A stretch of DNA of 30,329 nucleotides from Desulfonema limicola (lineage in GTDB: Bacteria > Desulfobacterota > Desulfobacteria > Desulfobacterales > DYRC01), in assembly GCA_020718925.1 (NCBI GenBank), contig DYRC01000010.1:1-30329 (forward strand), given 5' to 3'. Within the stretch, counting starts at the first letter, position 1; every line of letters begins with the position of its first letter. Of the stretch, positions 1 to 9,900 are shown piece by piece. Position numbers and translations under genes: made by a program. The notes under the pieces were generated by a model, which searched no databases, had not been told where the DNA came from, and worked only from the letters and a program-made list of their open reading frames with translations.

Positions 1-66
1 CCACACAGGAATGTGGGGTTCGGGAGCTATTAAGTTTTCAATAGTATCCATCATTTCGGGCAGCAT
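1..66 (-). CDS. Partial unidentified gene (N-terminus only)
   Basis: An open frame starts with ATG at 66-64 on the minus strand and runs off the left edge after 22 codons, beginning MLPEMMDTIENLIAPEP. Its start codon overlaps the stop codon of the upstream MBL hydrolase gene (TGATG), an arrangement typical of translational coupling, so the two are probably in one operon. Too little is visible to name a product; the reading frame is supported by the overlap and by plausible codon use only. Confidence 0.5.
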   Translation of the reverse strand, partial: MLPEMMDTIENLIAPEPHIPVW

Positions 67-839
67 CAAAGTTCCATCCGCATCAGGTCTTCCGCCAAAA
101 TCAGATCGCCCGAATATGTTTTCCGGCATTGCGCCGCAATATCAACATCATCGCATTCAGGATAAAAATGCGTCAGAACCAGCTTTTTCACCTGCGCCCG
201 GGTTGCAATCTCACCGGCAAGCGAAGGCGTCAGATGAACATCCAATTTCAATTCATCCGGAACCGCCGCTTCGCAAATCAGCATATCCGCCCCTTTTGCC
301 AGTGATATAAGATTTTCGCTGAAACTTGTATCTCCTGAATATACCACAGAATATCCGCCGGGCATCTCAATCCGAAATGCAATACTTTCAGGCTGATGAT
401 TCACCGGCGCGGTATTCAGAATAAAATTTTCAAAGCGCAGAGAATCAGGGGATTCTGTTTTCATTTCAATAACATTGAGCAGTTCCGGCGCAAGATCAAT
501 CCATTCCCCATAAACGCCTTTCAATGCTTGATGAAATTGAAAAAAACCTTTTCCGGCAATGATGGTCAGCGGCGTTGAGCGGCGTTTTTTACCCGCATAT
601 TTGCTTGAAAACAGAAACGGCGCCACTTCTGCCGAATGATCCGGATGAAAATGACTCAGCAGCATATAGGAAATTTCGGCGATTTCCGTGCCTGCTTCCA
701 AAAGCCGTCTCATGGTTCCGGTGCCGCAGTCAAGCAGCAATTTTTCATCGCCAATGTTGACCAATACTGAACAGCAGCTTCGCTTTAACGATGGCACACA
801 GGTGCCGCTTCCGAGAATCGTAATAGAACACAGACTCAT
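66..839 (-). CDS. MBL-fold metallo-hydrolase (RNase Z-like)
   Basis: This 257-aa protein has the metallo-beta-lactamase fold. The signature metal-binding motif is visible as LSHFHPDHSAE (HxHxDH) near residue 62, preceded by the usual LLDCGTG strand. Further ligands are the Asp of YSGDTSF near residue 170 and the His of LVLTHFYPECD near the C-terminus. Length and motif order resemble the ribonuclease Z/arylsulfatase-like branch, but the substrate cannot be decided: it could be a tRNA 3'-processing enzyme or a small-molecule hydrolase. No signal peptide is seen, so it is probably cytoplasmic. AAAGGAT lies 6 nt before the ATG, supporting the start. It overlaps the next gene at 66 and follows the acetyltransferase gene by 36 bp on the same strand. 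Confidence 0.85.
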   Translation of the reverse strand: MSLCSITILGSGTCVPSLKRSCCSVLVNIGDEKLLLDCGTGTMRRLLEAGTEIAEISYMLLSHFHPDHSAEVAPFLFSSKYAGKKRRSTPLTIIAGKGFFQFHQALKGVYGEWIDLAPELLNVIEMKTESPDSLRFENFILNTAPVNHQPESIAFRIEMPGGYSVVYSGDTSFSENLISLAKGADMLICEAAVPDELKLDVHLTPSLAGEIATRAQVKKLVLTHFYPECDDVDIAAQCRKTYSGDLILAEDLMRMEL

Positions 840-875
840 AATTTATCCTTTCACATCCGAAACAACAAGTCTTTT

Positions 876-1424
876 TCAAACATCATATCCGGTATCTGAG
901 AAAAAATCTTTTTTTGTCAGCATCATCACATATTCGCTTCTTCCGTTTGTCTCATCATTCTGAAGTTTTATCTTCTTAAAGCCCAATTTTTCATATAATT
1001 TTACTGCCGGAGTATTATCTTCATAAACACTGAGATTGATTTGCGGATAATTCAGTTCGTTAAACGCATAATTCAGCAATAAGCGCATGGCTTCATAACC
1101 GTTTCCCTGCCCGAAATTACGCCCAATCATAATCGCTGTTTCAGGATAATCATTGTCATATTCTTCAACACCGTATCTGAGGCAGACATCACCGATAGGC
1201 TGATTTGACGCTGAATCATACACGCAGAATGTCAGGTTGCCGGGATCATCTCTCCAAGTATTCAGCATTTCAGCAACTTCTTCTGTGGTATAATCCGCAT
1301 CACCGATGCCGAACCGCACTCTTTCCGAGTTCAGCCATGATTTGTATATCTCATAAAATTCAGTCGTATCAGGCATTGGTCCGATATGTACCTGATGACC
1401 TTTGATAATCGGAAGGTTTTTCAT
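876..1424 (-). CDS. GNAT family N-acetyltransferase
   Basis: This 182-aa cytoplasmic protein matches the GNAT fold of the Acetyltransf_3/RimJ-like group. It has the acetyl-CoA pyrophosphate-binding loop IGRNFGQGNGYEAM (R/Q-x-x-G-x-G/A variant) in the middle. The later NLSVYEDNTPAVKLYEKLGFKK segment is the typical beta5-alpha4 region with the conserved N-x-x-A-x-x-x-Y-x-K-x-G-F pattern. It would transfer acetyl from acetyl-CoA to an amine. The substrate (a ribosomal protein N-terminus, an amino sugar or an antibiotic) cannot be told. It lies 36 bp upstream of the MBL hydrolase gene and is probably co-transcribed with it. Confidence 0.85.
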   Translation of the reverse strand: MKNLPIIKGHQVHIGPMPDTTEFYEIYKSWLNSERVRFGIGDADYTTEEVAEMLNTWRDDPGNLTFCVYDSASNQPIGDVCLRYGVEEYDNDYPETAIMIGRNFGQGNGYEAMRLLLNYAFNELNYPQINLSVYEDNTPAVKLYEKLGFKKIKLQNDETNGRSEYVMMLTKKDFFSDTGYDV

Positions 1425-1480
1425 TAACGTCTGCCTTTCAGAAAAAAATAATAAGTAATAACGGCAGTCAGCATTACCGG

Positions 1481-1520
1481 TATGAATCTACGCTACGGCT
1501 TGAAAATATTTGACATTTTT
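1481..1520. repeat. Dispersed ~40-bp repeat, copy 1
   Basis: The stretch beginning TATGAATCTACGCTACGG and ending TTGACATTTTT recurs at 16564-16603 in the same orientation with about 6 differences in 40 positions. It lies in the spacer between the acetyltransferase start and the TolC-like gene end. It contains TTGACA, but no convincing -10 follows, and the neighbouring genes read the other way, so promoter function is unlikely for this copy. Confidence 0.55.
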
Positions 1521-1565
1521 CTTTAGCTGAGGCAGATCAGATTGCCTGTCTGCCCCCACAACCTT

Positions 1566-2933
1566 CTATTTAGCCAACTCCAGAGTCCCCATCACCCACT
1601 GAAGCGTTACTTTGGCAACAATATAATCCCGCCGGGCTTTGGCAAGATTTCCTCTTGACTGTTTGAGCGCAAGTTGAGCATCCTGTACATCCAGATGGGT
1701 CTTGACGCCGTAAATAAAGCCTTTTTCTGCCATATCCGAAAGCCGCTCCGCCTGTGCCACAACGCCGGTCAGCGATTGCAGAATCTCTCCGGATTCTTTC
1801 AGGGCATTGACAGATTCGACAGTTTGCAGCCGGATATTATCTTTGAGCTTTTCCGCCTGAATCACAAGCGTATTAAGCTCGCTTCTGCTTTGCGCCACTT
1901 TGCCTTTGGTGCGAAGTCCGTCAAAAAACGGAAAACTGAATACAATTGCGCCGGAGGATACCTGTCCGCTGGCATGACTGTCTTCCATTGTCAAATCCTG
2001 CCATCCGAAAGACGCCTGAAGATCAACACGCGGCTTGTCCTGTGACTGGTATACGGTAATGACTTCTTTCTGTATTCCGATCTGATGCTGAAGTTCGGAA
2101 TACTCAGGACGGTTGACAATGGCAATATTTGTCGCCTCATGTGCATCCGGCGGGGGACTGACTTCTGCTGCCAATTCTCCTTTAACCTTGAAATTGTCCC
2201 CTTCAAGCCCTATCAGGATTCCCAGCCGCTCCCGCGAAATTTTTACAAGATTATCGGTCTGAATGACTTCGGGACGGGCATTTTTGACCGCAACATCCGC
2301 AGATAACACATCATAATCCGTTGCCGTACCGGCGGCGTATTTGCGCTGTGCCTCATCCAGATGCCGAAGCTTTTGCGCCAAATTCTGGCTGGCAATGCTT
2401 TGAAGTTCTTTTGCCAACAGCACATCATAAAATGCCGTACTGACATCTCTGGACACTGCCTGACGATACAGCATAAGCTTGTCATCTGCGGTTTTCAAAC
2501 CGATTTCAGCCGCACGGATTGCCGCGCTGATTTGTCCCCATGTGAACAAAGGCTGATTCAGAGTGATTCCCGCGCCATAAGCCCTTCTGGATAGCGGAAT
2601 CGCCTGAGACATCGCTCTCTGGGTTTCATCCCTACTCATGGTTGCAGTTGCAGTCAGCCCCAGTTTGGGAAGCGCGGCGGATCGTTCTTCCACATACCGC
2701 CCTTCTACCAGATTGCGGTATTCCATCGCCATTCTGATGTCTTTATTCTGCTGTGCCGCCAGTTTCAGAGCATCATCTATGGTAATCATCCGATCATCCG
2801 CCGTGTATGCGGGATGGGCTGTCAGCAGTAAGGTCAGTATGATGAGCATAGCAACATGATAAGTTGTTCCGATGCAACGATTTCGCAGCCATTCCCCGAT
2901 ATTATCCGATACAAGTTTCATGCGTAAATTCAT
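1566..2933 (-). CDS. TolC-family outer membrane efflux protein
   Basis: This is an outer-membrane factor of tripartite efflux, forming a trimeric channel-tunnel. The frame can extend to a GTG at 2990, and ATGs exist at 2954, 2933 and 2921. The 2933 start is preceded closely by AAGGAG, and 2921 has the same site 13 nt away, so the start is uncertain. A signal peptide ends with LLLTAHPAYTA, followed by ITIDDALKLAAQQN, the usual OEP opening. The two OEP repeats are rich in long amphipathic helices (for example LKESGEILQSLTGVVAQAE and the C-terminal DVQDAQLALKQSRGNLAKA). The length of ~455 aa fits the family. It lies on the same strand as the RND pump and adaptor genes but is cut off from them by the RM module at 3125-6837. 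It is the probable partner channel of that pump. Confidence 0.9.
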   Translation of the reverse strand: MNLRMKLVSDNIGEWLRNRCIGTTYHVAMLIILTLLLTAHPAYTADDRMITIDDALKLAAQQNKDIRMAMEYRNLVEGRYVEERSAALPKLGLTATATMSRDETQRAMSQAIPLSRRAYGAGITLNQPLFTWGQISAAIRAAEIGLKTADDKLMLYRQAVSRDVSTAFYDVLLAKELQSIASQNLAQKLRHLDEAQRKYAAGTATDYDVLSADVAVKNARPEVIQTDNLVKISRERLGILIGLEGDNFKVKGELAAEVSPPPDAHEATNIAIVNRPEYSELQHQIGIQKEVITVYQSQDKPRVDLQASFGWQDLTMEDSHASGQVSSGAIVFSFPFFDGLRTKGKVAQSRSELNTLVIQAEKLKDNIRLQTVESVNALKESGEILQSLTGVVAQAERLSDMAEKGFIYGVKTHLDVQDAQLALKQSRGNLAKARRDYIVAKVTLQWVMGTLELAK

Positions 2934-3076
2934 TCTCCTTAGAAAGCAAGTCATAATAGCCTTGATTTTGAACTTCAAAGGCTTGTTCACTTCAAGCTTA
3001 ATTACATATGGTATTATGTGGCATTTTAGGGTTATACATCGTAATATATATATATAATTTTGTTTTATAATAAATA

Positions 3077-3093
3077 ATTATACTCTGTATAAT
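3077..3093. promoter_or_regulatory. Perfect 17-bp palindrome upstream of the TolC-like gene
   Basis: ATTATAC-TCT-GTATAAT is a perfect inverted repeat (7-3-7). It sits in the AT-rich 190-bp spacer between the end of the RM nuclease gene and the TolC-like gene. Both arms contain a TATAAT-like hexamer, one on each strand. It could be a dimeric repressor operator or part of a promoter for the TolC-like gene; no good -35 was found at 17 bp. Confidence 0.35.
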
Positions 3094-3124
3094 GGCTAAC
3101 CCTACCCGGAATACAAATAGTCAG

Positions 3125-3850
3125 TCATTTTTTACTCCTCTTCTTACTGCTTACACTTACAGATGTTTGAATAAAATCAAAAAATAGATGATATAAATGT
3201 ATTTCTGTCTTATCAGTACGAATATGTTCTGATTGAAAGCTGAGTTCCCAGTCAGCAATTTTTTTATCTATCAACTCTTTGATATTATCAGAAGGATGAA
3301 AAGCCATCACTTTGGATTTTAAGTTCTCAACAATTTTTTCAGGATTTCCTTTTACAATAAAACCAAGCATTCCTGCATATCGCTCACCTTTAGCGTAGGT
3401 TAATGTAATAAATCGTTCAATTCTATTGACTTCATATTTATCCTTACTTTTGTTGTAATTTCCCTTAATATAAACTTGAGAAGCAGATTCTAAACATTTA
3501 CATTCTATAATAAAATGCTTCATAAAACACGCACAGAACAACTTAATATCTGTTCTGAATTTATATTTTTCTTCAATTATCTGAGCTTCGCTATTGAATG
3601 TTATAGTATTATTGGATATATATTCGGTAATAATCGGATTTGAATGTTCAAGGTCATATTGGAATTTATCTCTAATATCATTTTCAGATAGTTCGTTTAT
3701 GCCTTGAACACACTTGATTCTTTCAAATGAGTTGATGAGCGCATTAAGGTAAAGCTTTTCTATCACTTCTTTATGTGATGAATATTTTAATCTGAAACCT
3801 CTGATCTTTTTCACAGTCTCTTCAGTCGTTTCTTCAACATAGTATGTCAT
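3125..3850 (-). CDS. Candidate PD-(D/E)XK restriction endonuclease, partner of the adjacent methyltransferase
   Basis: I do not recognise the family of this 241-aa protein by name. It contains a plausible PD-(D/E)XK nuclease core: Asp101 in KFRTDIKLF, then a hydrophobic strand ending FIIECKCL with Glu116 and Lys118, preceded by acidic helices (ENDIRDKFQYDLE). A basic tail (SSKKRSKK) ends the protein. Its ATG overlaps the TGA of the 996-aa methyltransferase by 4 nt (ATGA), so the two are translationally coupled. That context makes the endonuclease role likely: cleavage of unmodified DNA at the methyltransferase's target. Both genes are AT-rich compared with the efflux genes either side, suggesting horizontal acquisition. 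It could alternatively be a non-cleaving accessory protein. Confidence 0.6.
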   Translation of the reverse strand: MTYYVEETTEETVKKIRGFRLKYSSHKEVIEKLYLNALINSFERIKCVQGINELSENDIRDKFQYDLEHSNPIITEYISNNTITFNSEAQIIEEKYKFRTDIKLFCACFMKHFIIECKCLESASQVYIKGNYNKSKDKYEVNRIERFITLTYAKGERYAGMLGFIVKGNPEKIVENLKSKVMAFHPSDNIKELIDKKIADWELSFQSEHIRTDKTEIHLYHLFFDFIQTSVSVSSKKRSKK

Positions 3851-6837
3851 TGTTCTGGCAGTCCTTTCATTATCAAAGCTATTTCCTCATTTGCATCGTT
3901 CATAGCCTGTCTGATCGTCCAATCCTTGAAATAATTGCTTTTGATAATAAAAAATTTTTCATTATCATAAATTTTTACTTTATCTTCATTCAATCTGGAT
4001 GAAAACAAAGTGTCGCTGTTACTTAACTGTTTCTTTTTAACAATATCAAGTATTTGACGTTCTTCAGTCATATCTGTTTTCACCGCTGAAATCATTTCTT
4101 CTTTTTTGACAACAAAAAAGCTCACATAAGCTCCGATATTTGATGAAATACGATACCTTGCATTTAATGCAAGATGCTCATCTAAGATAAAACTGAATAC
4201 CTTTCTGAATTTATCAACATATTTCTGTATATCTTCAGATGTTACCATATCTCCATGACGTTCAACATTTACTTGATAAAATTCTCTTATAATTTCTTTT
4301 TCAAATTCTGATAATCTATATAAATCAAAGACTGATTCATCAATGTCATATTCCAGATCAGAAGTATCTTTGCCTTCTTTTTTATCGGCTTCGATTTGTT
4401 CAACCCAATTGCTCAATCTTCGGATTCTTTCATCAGAAAAAGCAATATCGGGAAAAGGGAGTTTTTCAATATCGCTATTTCTCAACGCGCTTCTTTTTTC
4501 TTCACCTTTTCCCCATTGAGACGATATATGATAGATATAATATCCGAGAAATAAAGAATTCAATATCCCCAAATATGGAGCATAATCTTCTATCAATTTG
4601 TTGTTTTTATTGATTTTGATACATAAAATATTATGTTTGTGGACTATATCCTTATCAACTCGTATTCCTCTGAATCTGAGTTTATCTGATTCCAGAGGTT
4701 TCACGGGAATTAGTATTCTTTTTCCAAGAAAAGTATCTTCCTTTCGCCTTCTATGTAACTTCTGATTCCAATTGAATTTTTCTAATTCCCCTTTAATAAC
4801 ATATTGTTCAAAATTTTCGGGTTCGATTAAGTTTCGATATAATGGTTTCCCAAGAGTTTTCATAGAATTTTTAGGTTGAAATCCTGATCGGCAAGTAATA
4901 TCTATTTCTTCTCTATTCATATAAGCTTTTTTAAGTAATTGATAATCACTCCATGATCCATTAACAAAAATTCTCCATAGCCAGTAATCTTCTTTTTTCA
5001 AATCTTCCTGACTGACCGATATTATATCTTTCTGAGTATAATGAATCAGTTGAAATGTTTCAGAAAATTTTGTCAGTTTAGGAGAAATATATCGGATGAT
5101 ATTGTCGTGAATATCTTTCTTATCAAATACGATTATCGCGCAAGGTTCGCTGCTACCGATTGTAATATCCTCTTCTTTTCCATTATTCCTTATTTTTCCG
5201 ATGCTTCTTTTCTTGAACAGAATTTTATTCAGATGAGACAATTCATAAAAATTAATAATTCTATACCGATTTAATAAATCTTTTCTGAAATCTTCGGCTT
5301 TTTCATTTAAAAATATGGGACTATTTACGATTAGCGAGCAAATTGTATTTGCATTACACCATCGGTCAATTCTTAACAGAAATGCTTGTGATCTCTGATA
5401 ATCAGCAACATTTTCATATTCAGGAAATTTGATAGTTATTCCCTTTTCTGTTAATGAACCGATTTTACCTTTTTCTCCGATAGCACTTCTCTCTCGTTTG
5501 TCCTCTTCATCTCCTCCTGTTTTAGGAACAGAACCCCATGGCGGATTGCCCACGATACAATCAAAGTTGACATTGCTATAAATATCATCAGTTAATGAAT
5601 TTCCCATCCGCAGTGTATGATTGATCAATGAGGGAAGAATAGGATAGGCATTTTCAATTTTTTCCTGAACAGTTTTCGGTTCTTCACCTTCAAGCAAAGC
5701 AAGATAAAGGCTGAAAGTTGCTATCTGCAATGCCTGTCTGTCAATGTCAATTCCGAATATCTGATTTTCAAGTATATCTTTTTTCTTATCATAATCATGT
5801 TCAGCATTATTGCTTTTTACTATCTGTTTAAATGCTTCAACCAAAAAAGCTCCTGAACCGCAGGAAGGATCAATCACGGTTATATCTTTTTTCTCCTGCA
5901 ATTTCGGAAGCACTGTATGCGATAGCATGAATCTGACTATAAATTCAGGAGTGTAATAGATACCTTTTGATTTTTTTCGTATATCACATAAAAAAGCTTC
6001 ATATACATGACTGATGAGTTGTATAGGTATTTTATTGAATCTGTAAGGGAAAAGTGTTCCCTGTCCGCTTCGATAATCACAACTGAAAAACTTTTCCAAT
6101 TTTTCCAAATATTCCGAATGTATATCATTGACAGAAAATTCGTCGTATTGAAAAATATCTCCGTTAATTCGCTTTATCTGATCAAAAGCATCAATCAACT
6201 TTTGACCGGAGCCGGTTTTAAGGATGTTCAATAAATAATTTTTCTTATAAATTTCTCTATCTTCAAGATATTTGATGAACAGACACCGCAGAATAAGGAG
6301 ATGGACAGTTTCCTGAGCATTGTGTATTTGCAATAAATCATTCTTTAACTGAATCAGATTGAGGAGTAAATCTTTGTCAACTTCACCTGTCTTTTGGTGT
6401 TTGATTTTTTCTATAACGAAATCAAAAAAATATGCAGAATCTATATTATCTTTACTCAATATTCTTAATTCATTCGGGTCAAAATCTGTGCTATTTATGC
6501 CATATCTGAAGTTTTCAATGGTGTTATATTTATGCAAAGGATTTGAGAAATCAGGTTTGACTTTTGCATTAATAAGATAAGTATCGTAATCTGAAATCAC
6601 GATAAAAAAACATTCATTATTTTCATTCCAAATATCAGCATGTTTTTGAAAAAATATTTCTTTGAAATTTTCTTCAGGGATATGGATATACCTGATATAA
6701 ATGCCATTTTCATATTTTTTATCTTCATTTTTAACAGACTTATAATAAAAAAAAGTATCCTCCTTCAAGTTTTGATTAATATCTTTCTCACAAAACCCTA
6801 ATTCAGATAAAAATTTTATGAATTTGTTACAAGACAT
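3847..6837 (-). CDS. N6-adenine DNA methyltransferase, Eco57I/Type IIG-like, with target-recognition region
   Basis: This 996-aa protein is the modification enzyme of an RM module. The SAM-binding motif I is IDPSCGSGAFLVEAF (DPSCGSG at residues 323-329), and the catalytic motif IV is NPPW at 431-434 (CIVGNPPWGS), which defines an N6-adenine or N4-cytosine methyltransferase of gamma type. The preceding KGIYYTPEFIVRFML is the usual helix ahead of motif I. The region from about 620 to 800, including LPFPDI after a long variable stretch, resembles the target-recognition domain of Type IIG enzymes, and a helical tail follows. The first ~120 residues show no convincing PD-(D/E)XK triad, although Eco57I-type enzymes of this length normally carry a nuclease there. 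Cleavage may therefore be delegated to the overlapping 241-aa gene. Base composition is AT-rich relative to flanking efflux genes. Confidence 0.85.
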   Translation of the reverse strand: MSCNKFIKFLSELGFCEKDINQNLKEDTFFYYKSVKNEDKKYENGIYIRYIHIPEENFKEIFFQKHADIWNENNECFFIVISDYDTYLINAKVKPDFSNPLHKYNTIENFRYGINSTDFDPNELRILSKDNIDSAYFFDFVIEKIKHQKTGEVDKDLLLNLIQLKNDLLQIHNAQETVHLLILRCLFIKYLEDREIYKKNYLLNILKTGSGQKLIDAFDQIKRINGDIFQYDEFSVNDIHSEYLEKLEKFFSCDYRSGQGTLFPYRFNKIPIQLISHVYEAFLCDIRKKSKGIYYTPEFIVRFMLSHTVLPKLQEKKDITVIDPSCGSGAFLVEAFKQIVKSNNAEHDYDKKKDILENQIFGIDIDRQALQIATFSLYLALLEGEEPKTVQEKIENAYPILPSLINHTLRMGNSLTDDIYSNVNFDCIVGNPPWGSVPKTGGDEEDKRERSAIGEKGKIGSLTEKGITIKFPEYENVADYQRSQAFLLRIDRWCNANTICSLIVNSPIFLNEKAEDFRKDLLNRYRIINFYELSHLNKILFKKRSIGKIRNNGKEEDITIGSSEPCAIIVFDKKDIHDNIIRYISPKLTKFSETFQLIHYTQKDIISVSQEDLKKEDYWLWRIFVNGSWSDYQLLKKAYMNREEIDITCRSGFQPKNSMKTLGKPLYRNLIEPENFEQYVIKGELEKFNWNQKLHRRRKEDTFLGKRILIPVKPLESDKLRFRGIRVDKDIVHKHNILCIKINKNNKLIEDYAPYLGILNSLFLGYYIYHISSQWGKGEEKRSALRNSDIEKLPFPDIAFSDERIRRLSNWVEQIEADKKEGKDTSDLEYDIDESVFDLYRLSEFEKEIIREFYQVNVERHGDMVTSEDIQKYVDKFRKVFSFILDEHLALNARYRISSNIGAYVSFFVVKKEEMISAVKTDMTEERQILDIVKKKQLSNSDTLFSSRLNEDKVKIYDNEKFFIIKSNYFKDWTIRQAMNDANEEIALIMKGLPEQ

Positions 6838-6933
6838 TTCATTTATCCGATAATCCTAAGTTTGAATCCTACTCTCCTGTTTATATATCGTTTTTGGCGA
6901 CAATATGCAACAGGAGATTAGAAGCTTTCCCCT

Positions 6934-9900
6934 TTACTTTTTATAATTATGCTGCACCTGTGTTCCCGCCCATTTCCGATGCACCCAAGTTCCGAAATCA
7001 TCCAAAATGGTGTACATCACCGGCACGACCAAAAGCGTCAGCAAGGTTGAAGTAATCAATCCGCCGACAACCGACCGCGCCATCGGCGCACGCATTTCCG
7101 CGCCTGCCCCAAGCCCCAAAGCCAGCGGCATCATTCCGAAAATCATCGCAAGCGTTGTCATCATAATCGGTCTTAACCGGGTTCGCCCGGCAGTAATCAC
7201 CGCTTCACGCCTGCTCATGCCGTCTGCTCTTAAAATTTTGGTGTAATCCACCAGCAAAATGGCATTTTTGGTTACAAGCCCCATGAGCATAATCAGACCG
7301 ATCAGCGACATGATGCCGATAGAATCTTTGGTAAAATACAGCATGGCTGCCATTCCGACTACCGAGAGCGGCAGCGAAAACATAATCGAAAACGGTTCGA
7401 TAAAGGATTCAAACTGCGCGGCTAAAATCAGATACACAAAAACTACCGCCATCAGCAATGCTTCTGCCATATATCCGAAAGATTCCACCATATCTTCAGC
7501 TTCACCTGAAAATGCAACATTATAGCCCGGAAGCATATTCAGCGTTTTTGCGGTTTCTTTTACCTTATTCATTACAGTCCCTAAGTCAATGCCGTCCAAA
7601 TTTGCAGAAATCTGAACTTCGCGGATCAGGTCCCGGCGATTGATTTCAGACGGCGTGGTGCTGACGTTATATGTTACCAAATCGCCTAATTGAATCAGAG
7701 ACGATTTTGTGCCTGCATGGCGAACCGCAAGCCTGAGCCGTTCCACCTGAGCCGGGTCTTGGCGCAATTCTTCAGGCAGCCGCACCCGCACATTGACCGC
7801 ATCCCCGTCTTCATCCTCATAAGTTGTCGAAGCTTCGCCGCCGACCATTGCGCTGACTGTCCGCACAATATTGCCGGTGGTAACGCCCGCGTCTGTGGCG
7901 CGTTCCCGATTAACCACCAGACGGAACTCCGGCGTGTCATGCTCCATCGTAACTTCAAGGTCAATCACGCCCGGAATTTTATACAGTTCTTTTTTCATCT
8001 GTGCGGAATATTTTTTGAGCAGGTCAATATCTTCTCCGGTAATGCTGAACTGCATCTTTTTTGCGCCGTGAAGCCGTCCTGCCTCAATGACTGACGACAA
8101 AATTCCCGGTACTTCTGTCAATCTCCGCCGTACTTCGCTCTGAATCTCCATCTGAGAGCGTTTCCGCTCTGATTTTTCTGTAAGCTTGGCATATACGATG
8201 GCATCCCGGACTGTGCCGGAGTCTCCTGCGCCGATGGTAGAATAAGTATGATGAATTTCAGGAAAATCTTTCAGAATCTTCAACACATCATCCACGCGCC
8301 GCTTGGTTTCATCATAAGACGCATCCGGCGCGGTCGTGAACATAATCTGAAATTCAGCGCGGTCATAGTCCTGCATAAATGTGGACGGCAAAGATAAAAA
8401 TATCTTCATTCCGCCGAAAAATGCAAGCAGCGCAATCACCATGACGGTTTTCCGATGATCCAATGCCCATGCAATCATGCCGCGATACCGATCCGCGCTT
8501 CGGTCAAAAGCATCGTTGAAAATATCCAGCATTCGGGCAACAACATGCCGCCTGCCTTTGCGCTCAATATCCGGGTCATACCAGCGCGAAGACATCATGG
8601 GATCCAAGGTGAAAGAAACCAGCAGGGATACCAGAACCGCAAAGGTGATGGTGATGCCGAATTGGAAAAAGAATCGCCCCACAATGCCTTTCATAAATGC
8701 CACCGGCACAAACACTGCCACAATTGAAAACGTGGTGGCTAAGACCGCAAGCCCGATTTCGCTTGTTCCGTCCCGTGCTGCCTGAAAATGCTCTTTGCCC
8801 ATTTCCAGATGGCGCACGATATTTTCACGCACCACAATCGCATCATCAATCAGCATTCCGATAGCCAGCGATAATGCCATCAGCGTCATAATATTGAGCG
8901 TCATGTTCATAAAATTCATCACGATAAACGAAGAAATAACCGAAATCGGAAGCGTCAGACCTGTAATGACGGTTGATCGCCATGAATTTAAGAATAAAAA
9001 TACAATCAGAATGGTTAAAATACCGCCCTCAAACAGCGTTTTCTGCACATCATGGACAGAATCCTGAATCATCACAGAACCATCGCGCACAATCTCAATC
9101 GAAGTTCCCTGCGGCATTTCTTTCTGAAGCTTCACAATGATTTTTTTGACTGTATCCACGACATCAACGGTATTTGCGCCGGATTGCTTGAGAATATTCA
9201 ATCCCACTGCCGGAATGCCGTTGACCAATGCCAAAGTGCGCTGCTCTTCAACACCGTCTCTGACATCTGCCACTTCGGATAATTTAATCGGGCGACCGTT
9301 GCTTTCTCCGATGATCATTGTTTTAAACTGCTCAACTTTGTCAGGCTTGCCGGATATTCTGAGCGGATATTCGGAGTGTCCGCGCTTGAGCCGCCCTAAC
9401 GGCGTGTTGACATTTTCAGACTGCAATCCGCCGATGACCTGATCCACGCCCATTCCCAACGCCTCAAGTCTTGCCGGATCAATGTTCACATTGACTTCAC
9501 GCTTGGAAAGCCCGACCAAATCCACTTTTCCCACGCCGGAAATGCTTTCAAGTCTGCGCTTGACTTTCTTTTCAACCAGCGTTGATAAGTCTCTGGGATT
9601 CATTGCTGCCGAGCGCACACCCAGCGAAATAATGGGCATGGCTGAGAAATCCAGCTTCTGGATAATTGACTCCTCAATGGTTTTCGGCAGATCGCCCCGT
9701 ATTGCTCCGATTTTGGAACGCACATCCTGAGAAGCTTCATTCACTCTGATTTCCAAGCGGAATTCCACGACAACGGTTGAGACGCTCTCGCGTGAAATTG
9801 AGGTTACATGCTTGACGCCGGAAATCGGATTGACGGCTTCTTCAATTCGCTTGGTAACTTCGCGCTCAACCGTTTCAGGGGATGCGCCCGGATATTTGGT

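Noticed and set aside
1531..1554. GGCAGA...TCTGCC hairpin downstream of the TolC-like gene as a terminator
   Set aside because: The stem is only 6 bp with a 12-nt loop and no T-tract on the minus strand.
3847..6837. BREX PglX methyltransferase
   Set aside because: No other BREX genes (brxA/B/C, pglZ, brxL) are present; the only partner is a small nuclease-like gene.
7690..8094. 134-codon plus-strand frame inside the RND pump gene
   Set aside because: It is antisense to a conserved RND coding region and has no family resemblance.
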